NCBI RefSeq assembly: GCF_037042905.1
Contig: NC_087245.1
Span: 27,220,001 to 27,284,000, forward strand
Length of the DNA: 64,000 nucleotides
Source of the DNA: Lytechinus pictus
Taxonomy: Eukaryota > Echinodermata > Echinoidea > Temnopleuroida > Toxopneustidae
Direction: 5' to 3'
A program made the position numbers and the translations under genes. Positions 1 through 13,385 of this stretch are shown in pieces. How positions within the stretch are numbered: position 1 is the stretch's first letter; each line of letters begins with the position of its first letter. The notes beneath the pieces are model-generated. The model did not search any database. It was given only the letters and a program-made list of their open reading frames with translations, and was not told the origin of the DNA.

Positions 1-85
1 ATTAATCTTCTTATTTTTTATTCATTTTTTTAACGTATATATATATATATATTTACTTATTTCATTTATTTGATTTTTTTTTTAC

Positions 86-3000
86 CTCTCTGGAGCTTTT
101 TCTTTGGCTTCATCAATTGTTGTTGGTCCGATGAAATTTCTCCAAGATTGAATGGCCGATTCCTTGGCAAGACCTAGTGCTAGAACCTCACCACTAATAT
201 AAAACAATAAGGTAAAGGGAATCAAGAGATAAACAGTAATAAGGTTGATAAAATGGCGGTATACATCGAGGCATATAGGGGAATATAGAAGTTGCTTGAA
301 TAAATACTGTCCAAAAGAAATGTCTTTTCTTGATGATCAGGTTTCAAGGTTTCAAGGTTTCAAGCTACACTGACTGCCTCCTTCAATCCTGAAGATTCTT
401 GCAGTATTGTAGTACCGGGGACCGGCAGGTGCAATACACTGGGTGACGAATAGTGTATTGGTTTTAACGTGCATAGGTTGTGACTTTCCTATACACGGGA
501 CCAACAATTGCGTCCTTTCCGATGGACGGAGTGTTTTCTAACTGCATTCACACCTGCACTGAATACATTGGTGAGGCACGCTTACACACAACGCTATAGC
601 ATCAGATTTTTTGTTAAACACGTTTCGGCATGAGTGGGACTCGAACCCCTCACGTTGAGATCTCCAATCTTATCCGAAACATGCGCTCTAACCGACTGAG
701 CTATGCTGCCTCCAATCAGGGTCCTGTTACATTAAGATTAGCAATCAATCATGGGGTTGGTTTTTATGGTTGAATATATACAATACTCAATGCAAACTGA
801 TGAACTACATGTAGTTCAAACTGCAAGATTTTATCAAATTTTGCCATATACTGTTGTTACCATGGCAACATGATTTGTGACACACACAAAAAGGTGTGTT
901 TTTGCACATGAAGTAGTTCAACCCAAAAGATTTTAAACTGACCAAATTTCTGCTGATTCCTACATACCCTCTTCAAACGTTGTTTCAAGGGGGTGAAAAG
1001 GAGAATGATATTGGTTGAAGTCAGGCAATTATATTTAACGGCATGAATTGTATATCAGTAATCTCGAGAATAATTAGAGATCTAATGAAGATGTCGACCA
1101 ATTACATTCTTATCTTCTATTATTTCATTCATTTAAATACTTCTGCCACAACCATCACCACTACTACTACTAGCTGCTGCTGCTGCTGCTGCTGCTGCTA
1201 CTACTACTAATACCACCACCACAACAAAAACTACTCCTATAACGACGACTACTATTTTTACCACTGCAGCTAGTTAGATGTGGAAAGTTTAAGCCTGTAG
1301 GGTCCTACCTTGTCATCTCCCTGATGAGATCTTCAAAGTGTGGAGTACCTTCTTGTTCTTTATAAAATTCTTTAGCTTGTTCTTCCGTTAGTTGTACCAT
1401 CTTCTGAAGGCAGACCTCAAATCCAGCCTCTTGAATCTTTTGTATCATTTCATCTGATCATAAACAATATAAATTTTATAGTTACAATTATACCTTTTTA
1501 AATGTAAATGCTATAAAAAGTTTTCAACACTGTAATTTATCTAATAGGGTAATTAATGTATCCTGGAGATGGGTTATGATTTTTAAGAGAAAAAATTCAA
1601 CATTCTGCATGGTAGGTAGCTACAGAAAGAATAAAGTAAAAATAAATGAAACTGGCAATCAACTGCCAGTTTTCCTTTATCTTCAATAAAGCATACTATA
1701 TCCATGTCCTGACTTACTTTCTTTACTTTTGAGAATGAATAAGTATTTCTGCTTTCACAGATTCAAATAACTTGATTTAAGCTGTTAATGAACGCAAAAG
1801 CGTCATCAGCAAATAAAAAAAAAAAGATGAAAAAAATAAAAGAAATACATTAGCACTTGCACAACCAATATAATACATAAGAAATTTACCTGATGATCAC
1901 ACTTTTTATCAAGTACATTTGCAAAGGGTTTCTACACCAAAAATCAGCACATTTGGAGCTTTGTTTTGAGAGCAAAAAGTATAAATCACTGTACAATGTG
2001 TTTTATAAGGTTGCCATTGCGCCGTTGCTGGCCCAGATCTCTAGGGGCAGTTGGCATCCCCTCCCCTAAGTGCCCTACAGATAGCCAGATTATTTGTTAC
2101 TATTATTTAGTATGAAGTATTGATTTGAAAGTCCGCAAGAAGACTTACCTTTGTGGTCCTTGAGTGCACTTGGTCTGATAAGAGCCAAAGTTTTCTCAAT
2201 GGCAGGAGGAGGACCAGTTCCTGGTACAATGGGAATGTTGAAGTTCGGAAGCAGGAATGCCAGCTCTCTGTCCAAAAAAAAAAAAAAACAATTCAAGAAA
2301 TATTAAATGATTAGATCATTGTTCGCCAGGTGGAATGAGGCAGTGGTAGAACAAGCAAGGTTACAGACAATACCATTTTCATGGGCCAACTACCATGGCA
2401 ACAGGGGTCAACAGCCAATCAAAATCAAGAATTCCACTGTGTTTAGATAACGGCAAAGTTACCGTAGTTGAAAGTCTTCATAAAATGGGCCCCATATTGT
2501 TTGTGCAACAACCCAAATAAAGTACCTTTCAAAAATCTGATGGGAATCTCCATAAAATATGTATAAAACCAAAACCAAATAGCCATGATTGCCTATTCAT
2601 AGCATGAAACAATTTATTGGAGCAAGGGTTAGCCTTAATAGTAATTTAATATTTTCCATCCATAATTTTTTTGAAGACATTTCTCGCAGAAGACTTTATT
2701 ACCTTGCTGCTGTTTCTGACGAGTCTGCTCCATGCATTGCATTCATCTTCTTGTCCGTACCAAACTGAGCCCTCAAACTGAAAGAGAATACAGAAAGAAG
2801 TATATCTTTGATTAAGCAAATGTCAAACATAAGAAAAAACAACCAGTGGAATGCCTCTTGCTATTCAGCCTGTATCATGCTATTCATGATAGCAGTGCTG
2901 ACTTTGAAAACGACAAAGATTAATAAGTTTTCTTTAGAAAAAAAGAACAATGACTTCATAAAGAAATACAAAGTTCATCGACATTTGACCTTCAGCTAGT

Positions 3001-6000
3001 GACCTGAAATTTCATTTATCTATTTGCTGATAACAGATAACAATTTATGTAAGTTTATGCAATAGATCCATATACTTTCAAAAACCTAACCTTGTTAGGA
3101 TTGCAGTGTTCATACCCAGCCAAAACATAGTCAAAGTTCATTGACCCTAATTGACCTTTGGACTTGATCGTGTGACCAAAAATATTCAAAAGGGCACATC
3201 TCTACACCAATGCGATATGCAAACATGTGATGCAAAGAACATTTAAATGCTGATAGCACTGACCTTTCAGGTGCTTCCTCCTTGGCTACTTCGATGTCCT
3301 TCGGTCCTAGAAGATTCCTGATGTCTGTCACGACACCTTCCCCCGTGTCACCTCTAGTCAAGACTAGGATCTTACTGGGACCGCTGGCCATGAAGGTGAC
3401 AAGCTCCTCATAGTGTTCTTCTTCTTCATGCTGTTTGTAGAACTCCCTGGCTTCATCTTCTGTAAGGGTCTTGTCTTCTGTAGCCAGGATCTCAAAGCCA
3501 TGCTCCTCAATCTATTGTGACGGACAATGATTAGTACAAAAAAATTGTAAATATATAACAAGAAACTTTACTTATTTCATAATACATGCAGTATTTCAAA
3601 ATTCCAAGTTGGGAAAAAGTGAATGAAAAAGAGGAGAATCTACGGACTCTTGCTTAAAGGACCAATTGCTTTATGTACACTTCTGACTCGAAAAAAAATA
3701 ATAAGTGGCTTAATGAAGGTTTTGTGAAAAAGGTCTTTTCGGGTTTTGCAAGAAGAATGAAGCTGAAAGGAAAGAACTGCAGGTTGTCCATGTACAGAGC
3801 AATTTAAGAATTTGCATCAGATAATAAATTCAATTTCATGAAATCATTTGCAAAAGATTTTGGTAGAACCCAAACCATGTGTATGCACTCACCTTAGAAA
3901 TGATATCATCAACGTGGCCATTGGCAACGGCATCAGGTTTGATGAGAACGACGGTGACTTCCTTAGGAACAGGTTCTGTAGAATAATGCATCATCACAAT
4001 AGCATTTACAAATCTTATTCTAAACTTTTAAACATCTAAACATAAATGCAGCAGTAATAAATGTCTACCTAGTCTCAACAATCACTAAATAACTACTGAT
4101 AAAAGAATATTTGGTTCATTATTTAGTATAAGTTCTTTTTTGGTACATATAAAATTGATAATGATAGTGGAGAGTTGACAGGAAAGGTTTGTACATCCAT
4201 ATTATATTTTGAGATACCCTTTAATTCATCCAAAATCTCATTCAGTACATTGTCTGATAATTTGATTGCTATCTTTTATATAGATACAAATGATTTTCTC
4301 TATAATGAGTAGCATGGGGGCAGATACATGGGAGGGCATTAAATGTAGACCATTCCCCCCCCCCAAAAAAAAAAAATTAATAAATTCACTATTTGATCTT
4401 CACCATAATGATGAGTCTTGAGTTTGAGGATTAAATATTCTTATTTGTATACCTTACTTTAAATGCATGAGGAAATTAAAATCATCCAGATTTAATGTTT
4501 AAACACATATTCATCTAATAATGATACCGACATAAACAAAACAAAATATCGCAATATTTCAATAGTTAATTTCTATTCTAATGACTGTTAGATTGATTAC
4601 TATGCAGTAAGGATTGATAAATAGTGACCACGACATACATGTATACTTTATAAATGATGATTAAATGTATGGCAAAGTGATTTCTTTTAGTGAAGATTGG
4701 AAATGACAAGGGAAATTATATTGCAGAAAAATATCATTCAGAGCACAGTGGTTTTGAAATGGTGAAGACTGGAAAGCAAAATGGCAGGTAGAATGATATA
4801 GCAAAAAGTTTGAGATGATTGGTAATGGTATTTAGCTGATTGTTTAGCATGCCAATAGAATGTAGTCATTAAAAAGAGTATAGATACTTACACAAGAGAA
4901 AGAGAATTGTGTCCTTAAAAAAAACATATTGTGACTATCATCATTACATTCCAATAGTGGATTAAAGGCATAAATTTATCCAAGACCATCAAAGACCATG
5001 ATGATCAGACAATTTCAGAGCAGTTGGTTTGATCTAATATTGGTACATTATGCCCTCATGAAGGGAATTACATTTTATTGATACAAGTTGGACAACAAAT
5101 TGATGTGTTATGTGGCATCAAACTAAATACAACCCCAGAGCGGTTCTTGTAAATAAATGTGACATTGAGTGCATGATATAGAAGGACATTACATTTACAA
5201 TAGTAGTTTCTTGGACTTACTTTGGGTGAACTGAGTAATTGAAGGACATTAAACTGATTATATAATGCCAGTGCCTTTGTTTTGGATACATGCTTGTATA
5301 TTTAGTGCATAACAGAATGGCATTAAACTAATTGATACAAATTGTTTGGACTACTGTACCTTTTGGTGTACATTAAAATGATCATACACTTCCAGTGCAG
5401 ACGTTTAGATCAAATGTTGGTATACTGAACGTATAACAAAATGACATTAAAGGGTTTTTTTTCACCGCTACAATGTGGTGTAATGATCAAGTGACAGAAT
5501 AGCATTTAACAATATTAGAGCAGTTTTTTTTTATGTTGGTATATTGAGTGTATAACAAAAGGACATTACATTACAATTATAGATACAAGTTCTTTTGACT
5601 ACCCTTTGGTGTACTAAATATATTCCCTGGGTGATTGTTTTGATAAATGTTGGTATATCGAGTGCATGACAGAAGGACACTAACTGATACAAGTAGTTTG
5701 GACTACCTTCCAATGTACTGAGTGACAAAATGGCATTAAACAGAAAACAGAAAAAATTTGAGAGCGATTGTTGTGATTAAATGTTAGTATATTGAGTGCA
5801 CGATAAAGAAGGGCATTAAACTTATAATAAGTTGCTTGGACTACCATTTTGTGTACTGACGACAGTATGATACTAAACTGATTGACATAATGCCATTACA
5901 CATGTTTCCAATGCCTGTCTACTTGGAGATAGAATGTCACTAAACTGTTTGAAAAAAAAATTCTTATGGCTATACCGGTCTCCGTCTGTCTACTGAGCGG

Positions 6001-9000
6001 AAGAAGGCTATTAAACTGGCACAATGCCTTTACAGCTATATTCACTACCCATTTGTCTGGTGAGTAAAGTGAAAGCTGAAAGGCCATAGATGATAGTACC
6101 TGTCTTTGATCCTGCTTGCCTGTCATGCATCATGGTGAATAATGTACCCTGACTTACGGGTCTGACGCTAACCTCTCCTTCCTCACCTAATTCTTTAAGT
6201 TCCTTGACTGAAGACGTAAAGAAATGTGGGGGTTAGTATCTTGGAAAGGGCAAAAAACTATTCGTCTACCTGTTCCATGATTACTATCACTCATTTGTTA
6301 ATGGACTTAATGGCAATGATGCTTCTGCCAAAGCAGAGTTACATTAAGCTGGATTGGGTAGATACAAGGAGGTACAGAATTAAAAGTTGAAGTTATTAGA
6401 CAATTACACACTGCAAGAGTTCTGCAACTGAAAGCTGATTTTAAAAAATGGATGATGGTGAATGAATTAATGATGACATACAGCAAAATATGAAAGATGG
6501 TGAGGTATTATGAAATGCAAGGGAAGATTAGAATTACACACAATTACTTGTAATTTTTTGAAATCTTATTAGCATGACACTTTATAAGAAAAGCAATACA
6601 AAATCAATCAATGTTAATGATATGAAGATAAGATTGGAAATTATTTTCATTCAATATATACAAGCAGAATTTTCATCCCTTTAGCTACATGATATGCAAA
6701 AAAATAAATCAATCTGAAGAAAAATAAGCATATGTATTTCCGTATTAAAAAGAAAGGGAAAATAAGTTTTTTATTACTTGGAATCGCTGTCAAGTAACAT
6801 CCAGATGCAGACTTGGATCACTTTTTGAGCAGTTTTATCATTCCCCCCACCCAAATCGAAAAAAATTATAATAAAAATAAAGATATTGTATTCAGTCAAA
6901 ATTATATTTCAAATTGCATGATCAATAAAAAGAAGATGAAATGGTAGAAGAAAGTTAGAATTTAATAATTTCAGAAGAGGATATGCACTGAACTAAGCAC
7001 TCTCTACAATGGAATGAATGGAATAAGATAGAATGATGAATGGAATGAATGATGGAATGATAGTTTGACTCACTCCTAGCCTCCTCCTCCAGTCTCTTTT
7101 TCTCAAGTTCTTCTGCCTGTGCAGCCTGTTGCTCTTCAGCCTCAAAGGCAGCTAGCAATGGATCCTTGATCTAAGATAAATATTAGAACATCTAGTGTGT
7201 TGGAAGAAAATTTTACTGCTGTATCCCAGCGATATTGGTAATGAAAAAAACCCCAACACTTTAAATTAGAAAAATACATGGGAGCTAGAGGTGGGTTTTT
7301 AAAAAAATCAATTGTAAAAAAGGAGTCCTGAAATTTAACATAAAGACCCCTTAAAATTCTCATAGGAAGGTCATTTCTTAACATAATCCATAACAGTTTC
7401 CATGTTTAAAAAATCAATTTATATCTTGCGCAACTGGCAAGCTACCTAATATCTCATAAATTAGCCTTCCCCTAGCATTTTCCTTTGTGACACGCTCCTC
7501 AATAAAGAGGAAGGACAAAAATTTGAAAAAGATGGAGAATGTCAGTCTAAGATCATAGATTCAACCACAACTTTCCTCAAATTTTACGATTTTTTTTAAA
7601 ACAAAATAATATTTACAGAGATTCGAGAATACATTCAAACCCTATAACCAAATCCTAAATTTTATCCTAAAACTAACTACAAACCTTAACATTTTCACAT
7701 ATTCAAATTGGAGGTGGGGCTAATATACCATGAGACTGCCAAATATTATATAGCAATGTCTTATTGTATTGTAATTTATTATTCTTCATATATTATCATC
7801 ATTCAAATTTAATCTGTCGGCTAACCCAATGGTTTGCCGGGCCTAGTTCTTACATTACGCTATGTTGCACATGATCTTTAATAAAGACATGACATACCAC
7901 CAATCAAACCTTTTCAACACCATTCTTAGACTTTGTAGCCCCAAATTAGCCAGTTCAGAAGATTTGGTTCTTACCACGACTCGTTCCGCTCCTTCTTCTA
8001 GAACCTTATGTTCCTGTTTGAGTTCTCGTTCGACATTCTTGAAAAGTGCAGGGGCGTTGGCCCCCCTGATCACATTGACGAGATGACCACTCCCATACAT
8101 AAGGAAAGATGGCTCACATTTCCCACGATACTTCTCAAGGCTCTCAATACCATCAGCTTCAGCCTAAACATGAAATGATCAATGTAACTCCAATTCATTT
8201 ATTTATTTCCATTATCAACAAAACATACAGATAACGAAAATAAATACCAAGTTGATGACAATTAAACAACATGACATACACTTAAAACAAAAATAATTTT
8301 AAAAAATATATGTAAAAGCAGTTGAGGCTTGACAATAAATAATTTTGAAAAAAAAAGTCTCATATATCAAGTGAGTATGGAAATGCAAAAAGATTGGAAG
8401 AAATATATCAAGGTAGCATGGGGATGGAAATAAATAGAAATTACACTCTATTTGTTTCATCATAAAAGCTGTGCAAGGATTATCTAAACCAAATGTATTT
8501 AGTAAATATCAGTCCTAATATTAATGTAATATCATTATCATTATATTCATCTTAATCTCTATCTAACAAGCAATTATAATCCTAGCTACAGAGCACTACC
8601 TGTGCAAAGTACAATGTAAACATTGATAGTAAATCAACAATGAGAATCAATTACCGGTAATCTTATAGTCCTAAACAAACAAAGAAAGTAGATTGACAGA
8701 ATCAAGTACAAGAATAATGAACTAAACAGCAAAATGATACAAATATTTATTTATGAAAATCTTACGATGTCAAACAGAAGTTCCTATTAATTATTCATGG
8801 ATGGATTATCATTTTATTTCAGTTTTTGAATCAATTCTGTATGAAAAATGTTCACTCACCACAGCGAATCTGAGCAAATCATCTCCAATCTCATTCCTAA
8901 GCCTCTTGAAGATACTAAGTACGGCAGCACATGGTCCACACCATTTCTGATACACATCAATCACTAGATAAAAGAAAGTGTATAATGTTCCTGAATTCAG

Positions 9001-9336
9001 ACAATATCACACATAAACTGGCAAGTTATCTGTCAGAATGAATGTGTCAGACTCACATATATATATTTTCAATTTCTCTTCATAAATGTAAAAAAATAAT
9101 CCTGGTCAATACTTCTGATCCACCTTTACATTCAAAGGAATCGATGATGTGAATGGGTAAAGTAATTTTTCCTTTATCAACTGGCAAAATTTAGGCTTAA
9201 TAAAGATAACTGTGATGAAAAAATAAATCATGAACAAATAATTACCTGTGAGTCCTTCCAGACTCAATAATTCATCCCACATTTCCTGGTTCAGAATCTC
9301 CTTCTGAAGAGCTATTTGCTCCTTCTTGGCAGGCAT
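86..9336 (-). CDS. NME8: NME8/TXNDC3-like axonemal thioredoxin + NDP-kinase protein (3' end outside window)
   Basis: Eleven coding exons on the minus strand: 9336-9246, 8963-8860, 8163-7975, 7170-7074, 6207-6187, 3975-3893, 3511-3264, 2777-2703, 2267-2149, 1453-1309, 193-86. All junctions are GT/AG and phases agree, giving about 426 residues before the edge. The ATG at 9336 opens MPAKKEQIAL. A thioredoxin domain (about 1-105) keeps the WCGPC active site (residues 38-42). A Glu/Lys-rich linker (about 110-167) follows. NDP-kinase domain 1 (from about 172) has KPDAV at 180-184 and a catalytic-type His at about 293 in MHGADS. NDP-kinase domain 2 starts near 327 (RPSAL) and runs off the window. 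This architecture is known for NME8 and for sea urchin sperm outer-arm dynein intermediate chain 1, so the inferred role is in cilia and flagella. The 21-nt exon 5 was chosen because it restores phase; a longer exon ending at 6158 would need another exon. Confidence 0.9.
380..713 (-). mobile_element. tRNA-derived SINE, copy 1
   Basis: On the minus strand the head at 713 reads GGAGGCAGCATAGCTCAGTC, giving an A box (TAGCTCAGTCG). A perfect B box GGTTCGAGTCC follows about 55 bases on. A shared body of about 250 bp comes next (AACAAAAAATCTGATGCTAT, AACACTCCGTCCATCGGAAA, ACAACCTATGCACGTTAAAA). The same sequence recurs on the plus strand at 53808. It lies in an intron of the NME8-like gene, antisense to none of its exons. 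The 3' limit is uncertain (about 380-445). Confidence 0.82.
856..869. promoter_or_regulatory. Perfect RFX X-box palindrome
   Basis: GTTACCATGGCAAC matches the RFX consensus GTTRCCATGGYAAC exactly. RFX factors control ciliary genes, and this site lies inside an intron of an axonemal gene. It may instead be repeat-borne (see 2390). Confidence 0.5.
1173..1209 (+). repeat. CTG/CTA triplet microsatellite
   Basis: Eight or nine CTG units followed by CTA units, intronic in the NME8-like gene. Confidence 0.9.
2389..2402. promoter_or_regulatory. Near-perfect RFX X-box
   Basis: CTACCATGGCAAC, lacking only the first base of the consensus. The following AGCCAATCAAAATCAAG recurs at 43480-43500 after CATGGTAACAG, so this X-box sits in a dispersed repeat. 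Confidence 0.4.
2837..3190 (-). mobile_element. Degenerate copy of the DR1 TIR element in the NME8-like gene
   Basis: Shares CAGTGGAATGCCTCT, the AGCAGTGCTGACTTTGAAAAC block and a decayed GTTCATTGACCCTAATTGACCTTTG with copy A, with internal deletions. No perfect DR1 remains. It lies in the intron between the exons at 2703-2777 and 3264-3511. Confidence 0.6.
5030..5900. repeat. Degenerate ~125-bp tandem repeat in an NME8-like intron
   Basis: Variants of TTGGTATATTGAGTGYATAACARAAKGACATTAAA recur near 5160, 5295, 5415, 5535, 5650 and 5785, alternating with GATACAAGTTGTTTGGACTACC and TTTGGTGTACT. There are about six or seven diverged units in the intron 3976-6186. Confidence 0.65.
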
Positions 9337-9402
9337 GATGTTGATTTACCACACACTGTAGCCTTTTAATCCTCCTGTCCCTCAACACTGAAAACTAGTT
9401 TC

Positions 9403-12400
9403 CTGCAAAATATTATTATAGAGCCCATAAAATGGCAATAAAATGGGTTAAACACAAATTTATAAATTCACAACTTGGGATCATGAATTGATGAGTGGGA
9501 CCTTCTATTTTAATTAACCGAATAATCAATGTAGTATGGTAATGTAGAGTCTATCCTAAGTAAAAACTTTTGTTTACTTGTTTACATTTTTAAAATTGTT
9601 TTTCAACTCTCCTACAATGGTTACCCCTGTGATTCATGACTCTATCCAGGACCAGGCCCCTGTTTGAGCTTTGCTGGGACTCCCATAACTAGATCTACTA
9701 CTAGTTAAAGGGCTCTTGAGTAACTTGCAAAAGATTCAACATGTTTTATTATGCAATATATCAATTGTCTTATCACATAATAAAATTTGTACCAATGTTT
9801 TTTAAATTATATTTGGGCTATATTTGTCTATTTTTCAATAAAATGGTCAATATATGGTAGGGGGTCCTAAAGCTACGCACCACTCATCGCGCATGCAGTT
9901 TTCAATGGCAAATGCGCATTCTCTGTGTGGAACTGTGACTGCAGAGTGACGAACAATTCCTATTAATTTTTTTATACATAGGCTGCAGTAAATATCTACA
10001 TACAGAGAAAACCCAGAACTGTTTGGAATTTTGGAGTTATATTCACTTTAATTTCCTATTTTCCTATAATAATATGAATACATTTTAGAAATTGAGGCAC
10101 AGGAAATATTTTTTTTAAGCATGATTATTCGAGTGCATAGAGGCTTCTACATCAGCGGGTGAAATTAAGAGGTGGGATTTTCGTATTTGTGATATTTTTT
10201 GGTTAATGATCTTTAAGTTTAACGTTTGAGTGTTTGCCAAAAATTAGTGACAGATAATTTGTTCAAATATTAAAATTGGCACAGTTTTTGTCATTTGAAA
10301 ACAAAGTGCGTGGTTTTAGGTCCCCCCATTATACATCTCAAGTTTTCATAAAATCTTGAAATGTATCGCTGTGATGTTTCCCGATTATGAATATGAACGA
10401 TTCAACAGCCCGCACCCATTTTTGTTTGGCATCGCAGTTCGCACGTTCAAAAGTAAATGCTAAGCAGTGGCTGCATTCATCATCATCATCCATGGAAGTA
10501 CAGTTCACGTCCACCAGGTTGGTGTATCATCGTACTTGCACGCAGTGGCAATGTGACCCTGGAAGTTGCACTTTTGTGGGCCATCCCCCATGCCATGCCA
10601 TCATCGACCATCGCCATCCGCGCTCAAAAATATAGTCACAACCGACATGAAAAAGCATTATTGGGACCGTCATGAATTGTCACAATGAACGATTTCACTC
10701 CAGTCATTTTGCTGTATATTCTCATTATTTCGTATTCAAAATACATAAATCCGAGCAAACAAACTATCTTAGGAATTTTAAATAAAAGGACGAATACATA
10801 AAAATAAATTAAAAGAAGCAAATATAGAAATCTTACGTGAATGTAGAATATAATCTGGACTCATCAAGTCAACAAGTCAGTTAGCAGAAGCGTTCGGTTG
10901 CCTAGATGTTATCACGTGACTAAACGAAAGATCGATTAAAAAATAGGGTTCTTTTGGAATGATCAACTTGGCATTACAACCAAAAATACATGTATTACTA
11001 GTATTAGAGTCATATATCCATCTTATATCTCTATTATTAAGAACTAAATAAGTAAATCAAAATCTTATGAAGCATTAATTTATATCAAATTCGAATCTTA
11101 TTTGTTCTAATATCATGTCTAACAAATCCTATTTGAATATCTCCCCCACAATTAATGAACGAATCCAAAGTAAGTTACGGAGGGGGGGGGGTGACTATCA
11201 TGTTCTTTTTACATCATATATATGTTTCTTCTTTATCTTATTCTTTTTTAGAATAGGCTTTCATTTCTATGTAATACATTACAAACAACGTAACTCTATA
11301 TCTAAAAGAAAGTAAAGGAAACTGGCTAAACAAGGAGGAGTTTTTATTCAATTGATTTACTTTGATGCCCAGGATTCCATTATGTTTGATGCTGCAAGGA
11401 TTGGGAATACATGCGCTTAAATTAATTGGGTTACTCTTGCAAAGTGTAAAGAAAAATTCCCTGCCAGGCATTTACACAAGGGAACAAATTATGTTTTTGT
11501 AATTATAATCTCTCTTTGGGGGGCCTCTGGTTACAAATATGAACAGTACACATTATTTACATTTACAGGGGCAAGCGAAAGACATAATACAAAAAAAAAA
11601 TGCGCAAACTATATTCCTAGTTGTCTAGTAATTGGAAAGCATACCAAAATGTGTATTTTAGAATTGTCTTTTTTTCCACAGATTGAAATTGTTATTAAGC
11701 AACTGAGGCACTCTCAGAACACAATACATGCAGCTTTGATATTCATATTTCGGCATGTTCTCAATATTCATGTTTTGCATTCAACATGAAATAGGATATA
11801 TTCCCAATCAATCAATTTTTCAATGACATTGAACGACATTACGTCAGAAGATACATAAATCAATTGGTTGCCCGATGTGACTCCTGTCTTATAACTTCTT
11901 GATTTCAGACTTTTTTTTATCATGCAAGAAGAAAGAACATATTTAGGCCTATGCACTGTGAATCTTGGAGCAAGGATCATTATATCCTTAATTGATATGG
12001 TTATATTCCATCACTTATCGAAGGTAAGGGTAAAGTTCATCCTGATGTAAAGTTTGTTTTTTGATGAATAATATGAGTGCATGAGTGAAGGTTTGGCGAA
12101 ATTTCATTAAAGAATAATGGAGTTGTGATTTTTTTTAAAGTTTTGATTAAGTGATGTCACAAACGAGCAGCTCGTTGATACGCCATGCCATAATGTCATT
12201 CTACATGTATAATAAAAACAGAAAGTGATTTCATTTGTGCGTTCAATGTATCATTAGGTACATCATTTCATACCCTCTTCTACAGAGAAAATTATCATAA
12301 ACCTTATATTACACAATAAATTGGGCTGCTGCACATGAGGTCACAATTCAAATCCCAGAACTTTCTTGCTCCTTGGTGGATTCTCACCTGACCTTTATCA

Positions 12401-13158
12401 ATATTTCTTTTCCTTTTTTACTGCTTTTATAAGAACCAACTGAGCAAACAGTTTTGGAAAATATGGAAAAGCTTTATAAGTTTCTTTCACTGATAATCCC
12501 ACATTCCCCAAAGGATTATTCTAGGCCCCCTCTTTTTCTTTAGCCCCCCCCCCCTTCTGTTAACAAAATAGCAGTCTGGTCATCATCATGAATGAAAAAG
12601 GATAACAGAGCTCAACAATAGTTTGGTTATGAACAAAATAAAATAATATACAGAACACACATTTTTCAGGTGGTGTCTAGTTTATTTTGGCCAGTGGTGT
12701 ATATCATGGCTGAGGGACACCTTCAGTATTAAAAAAATAAACATATCAAGAGCAGACAAATCTTTTCTCAACCCCTCTCCCCCCCCCCCCTCTCTCTCTC
12801 TCTCTGTTCAGCGGGTATATGGGGGGAGGGGTGTCACTCTATCCTCAAATAATTCACCAGTGTTGAGAGTCCAGCAGATGGAATACCCATGCTACATGTA
12901 TAGGCCTACAGCTATATCATTCCATTTTTAAACTGGACTCATCATTCAAGTACACTCTTATATGTAGGTGAAAAAAGACAATTTCTAAGACATTCAATCC
13001 CAGAGATACATTGACATCATCTATATTTCATATGAAAATTTCAATTTTATAAACATAGCATATTTCAAGTACATTGGTTGGTATCAACACAAACATCGGG
13101 CATCAGATACAGTTTCTGTATAACAGAGACATAATTTTAGTCCTAGCTTTTCATATTA
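9403..13158. other. Intergenic region without recognised gene
   Basis: AT-rich sequence upstream of the NME8-like gene. It has a slightly GC-richer stretch at 10380-10680, a candidate 5' exon near 10838, a C run and (CT)n at 12780-12805, and short open frames without domain character. No further repeat with clear ends was found. Confidence 0.5.
10838..10930 (-). promoter_or_regulatory. Candidate 5' non-coding exon and promoter of the NME8-like gene
   Basis: On the minus strand a good donor (GTAAGATTTC) lies just below 10838, and an acceptor (TTTTGCAG) at about 9403 precedes the start-codon exon. This suggests a 5' UTR intron of about 1.4 kb. Upstream lie CTAGGCAACC, an RFX half-site type sequence, and CACGTG. 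No transcript evidence. Confidence 0.3.
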
Positions 13159-13385
13159 TAGTGGTGCTCAAAAGTTAGTGAAACCCACCAGACAATGAAC
13201 ATATTTAAGGAGTTCACGTTCTGTCATGTTTTAGAGATTTAATTGTTAAGTCAGGTGATTGAATTACATTCAATGAAGTTCGTTCCTCTGGGCTCACCGA
13301 ACATTGTAGTGTTGTCTACATACAACACTCAGCATGAAAGAGTGCATTTTGTGGTGGGGTTCACTAACTTTTGAGCACAACTGGA
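13159..13385. mobile_element. Tc1/mariner-like MITE
   Basis: Left GTGCTCAAAAGTTAGTGAAA is mirrored on the right by TTCACTAACTTTTGAGCAC, TIRs of about 22 bp, with TA next to the left end. It is 227 bp and non-coding; the superfamily is inferred only from the TA and TIR style. Confidence 0.65.

Noticed and set aside
640-713. Possible tRNA genes at 640-713, 53808-53890 and 59672-59745
   Set aside because: A and B boxes are present but the anticodon arms do not fold, and each is joined to a SINE body; treated as SINE heads.
6088-6127. Possible micro-exon between a TGACAG acceptor and a GTACTA donor in the NME8-like gene
   Set aside because: Possible lengths (20, 15 or 12 nt) do not restore the reading phase; ending the previous exon at 6187 does.
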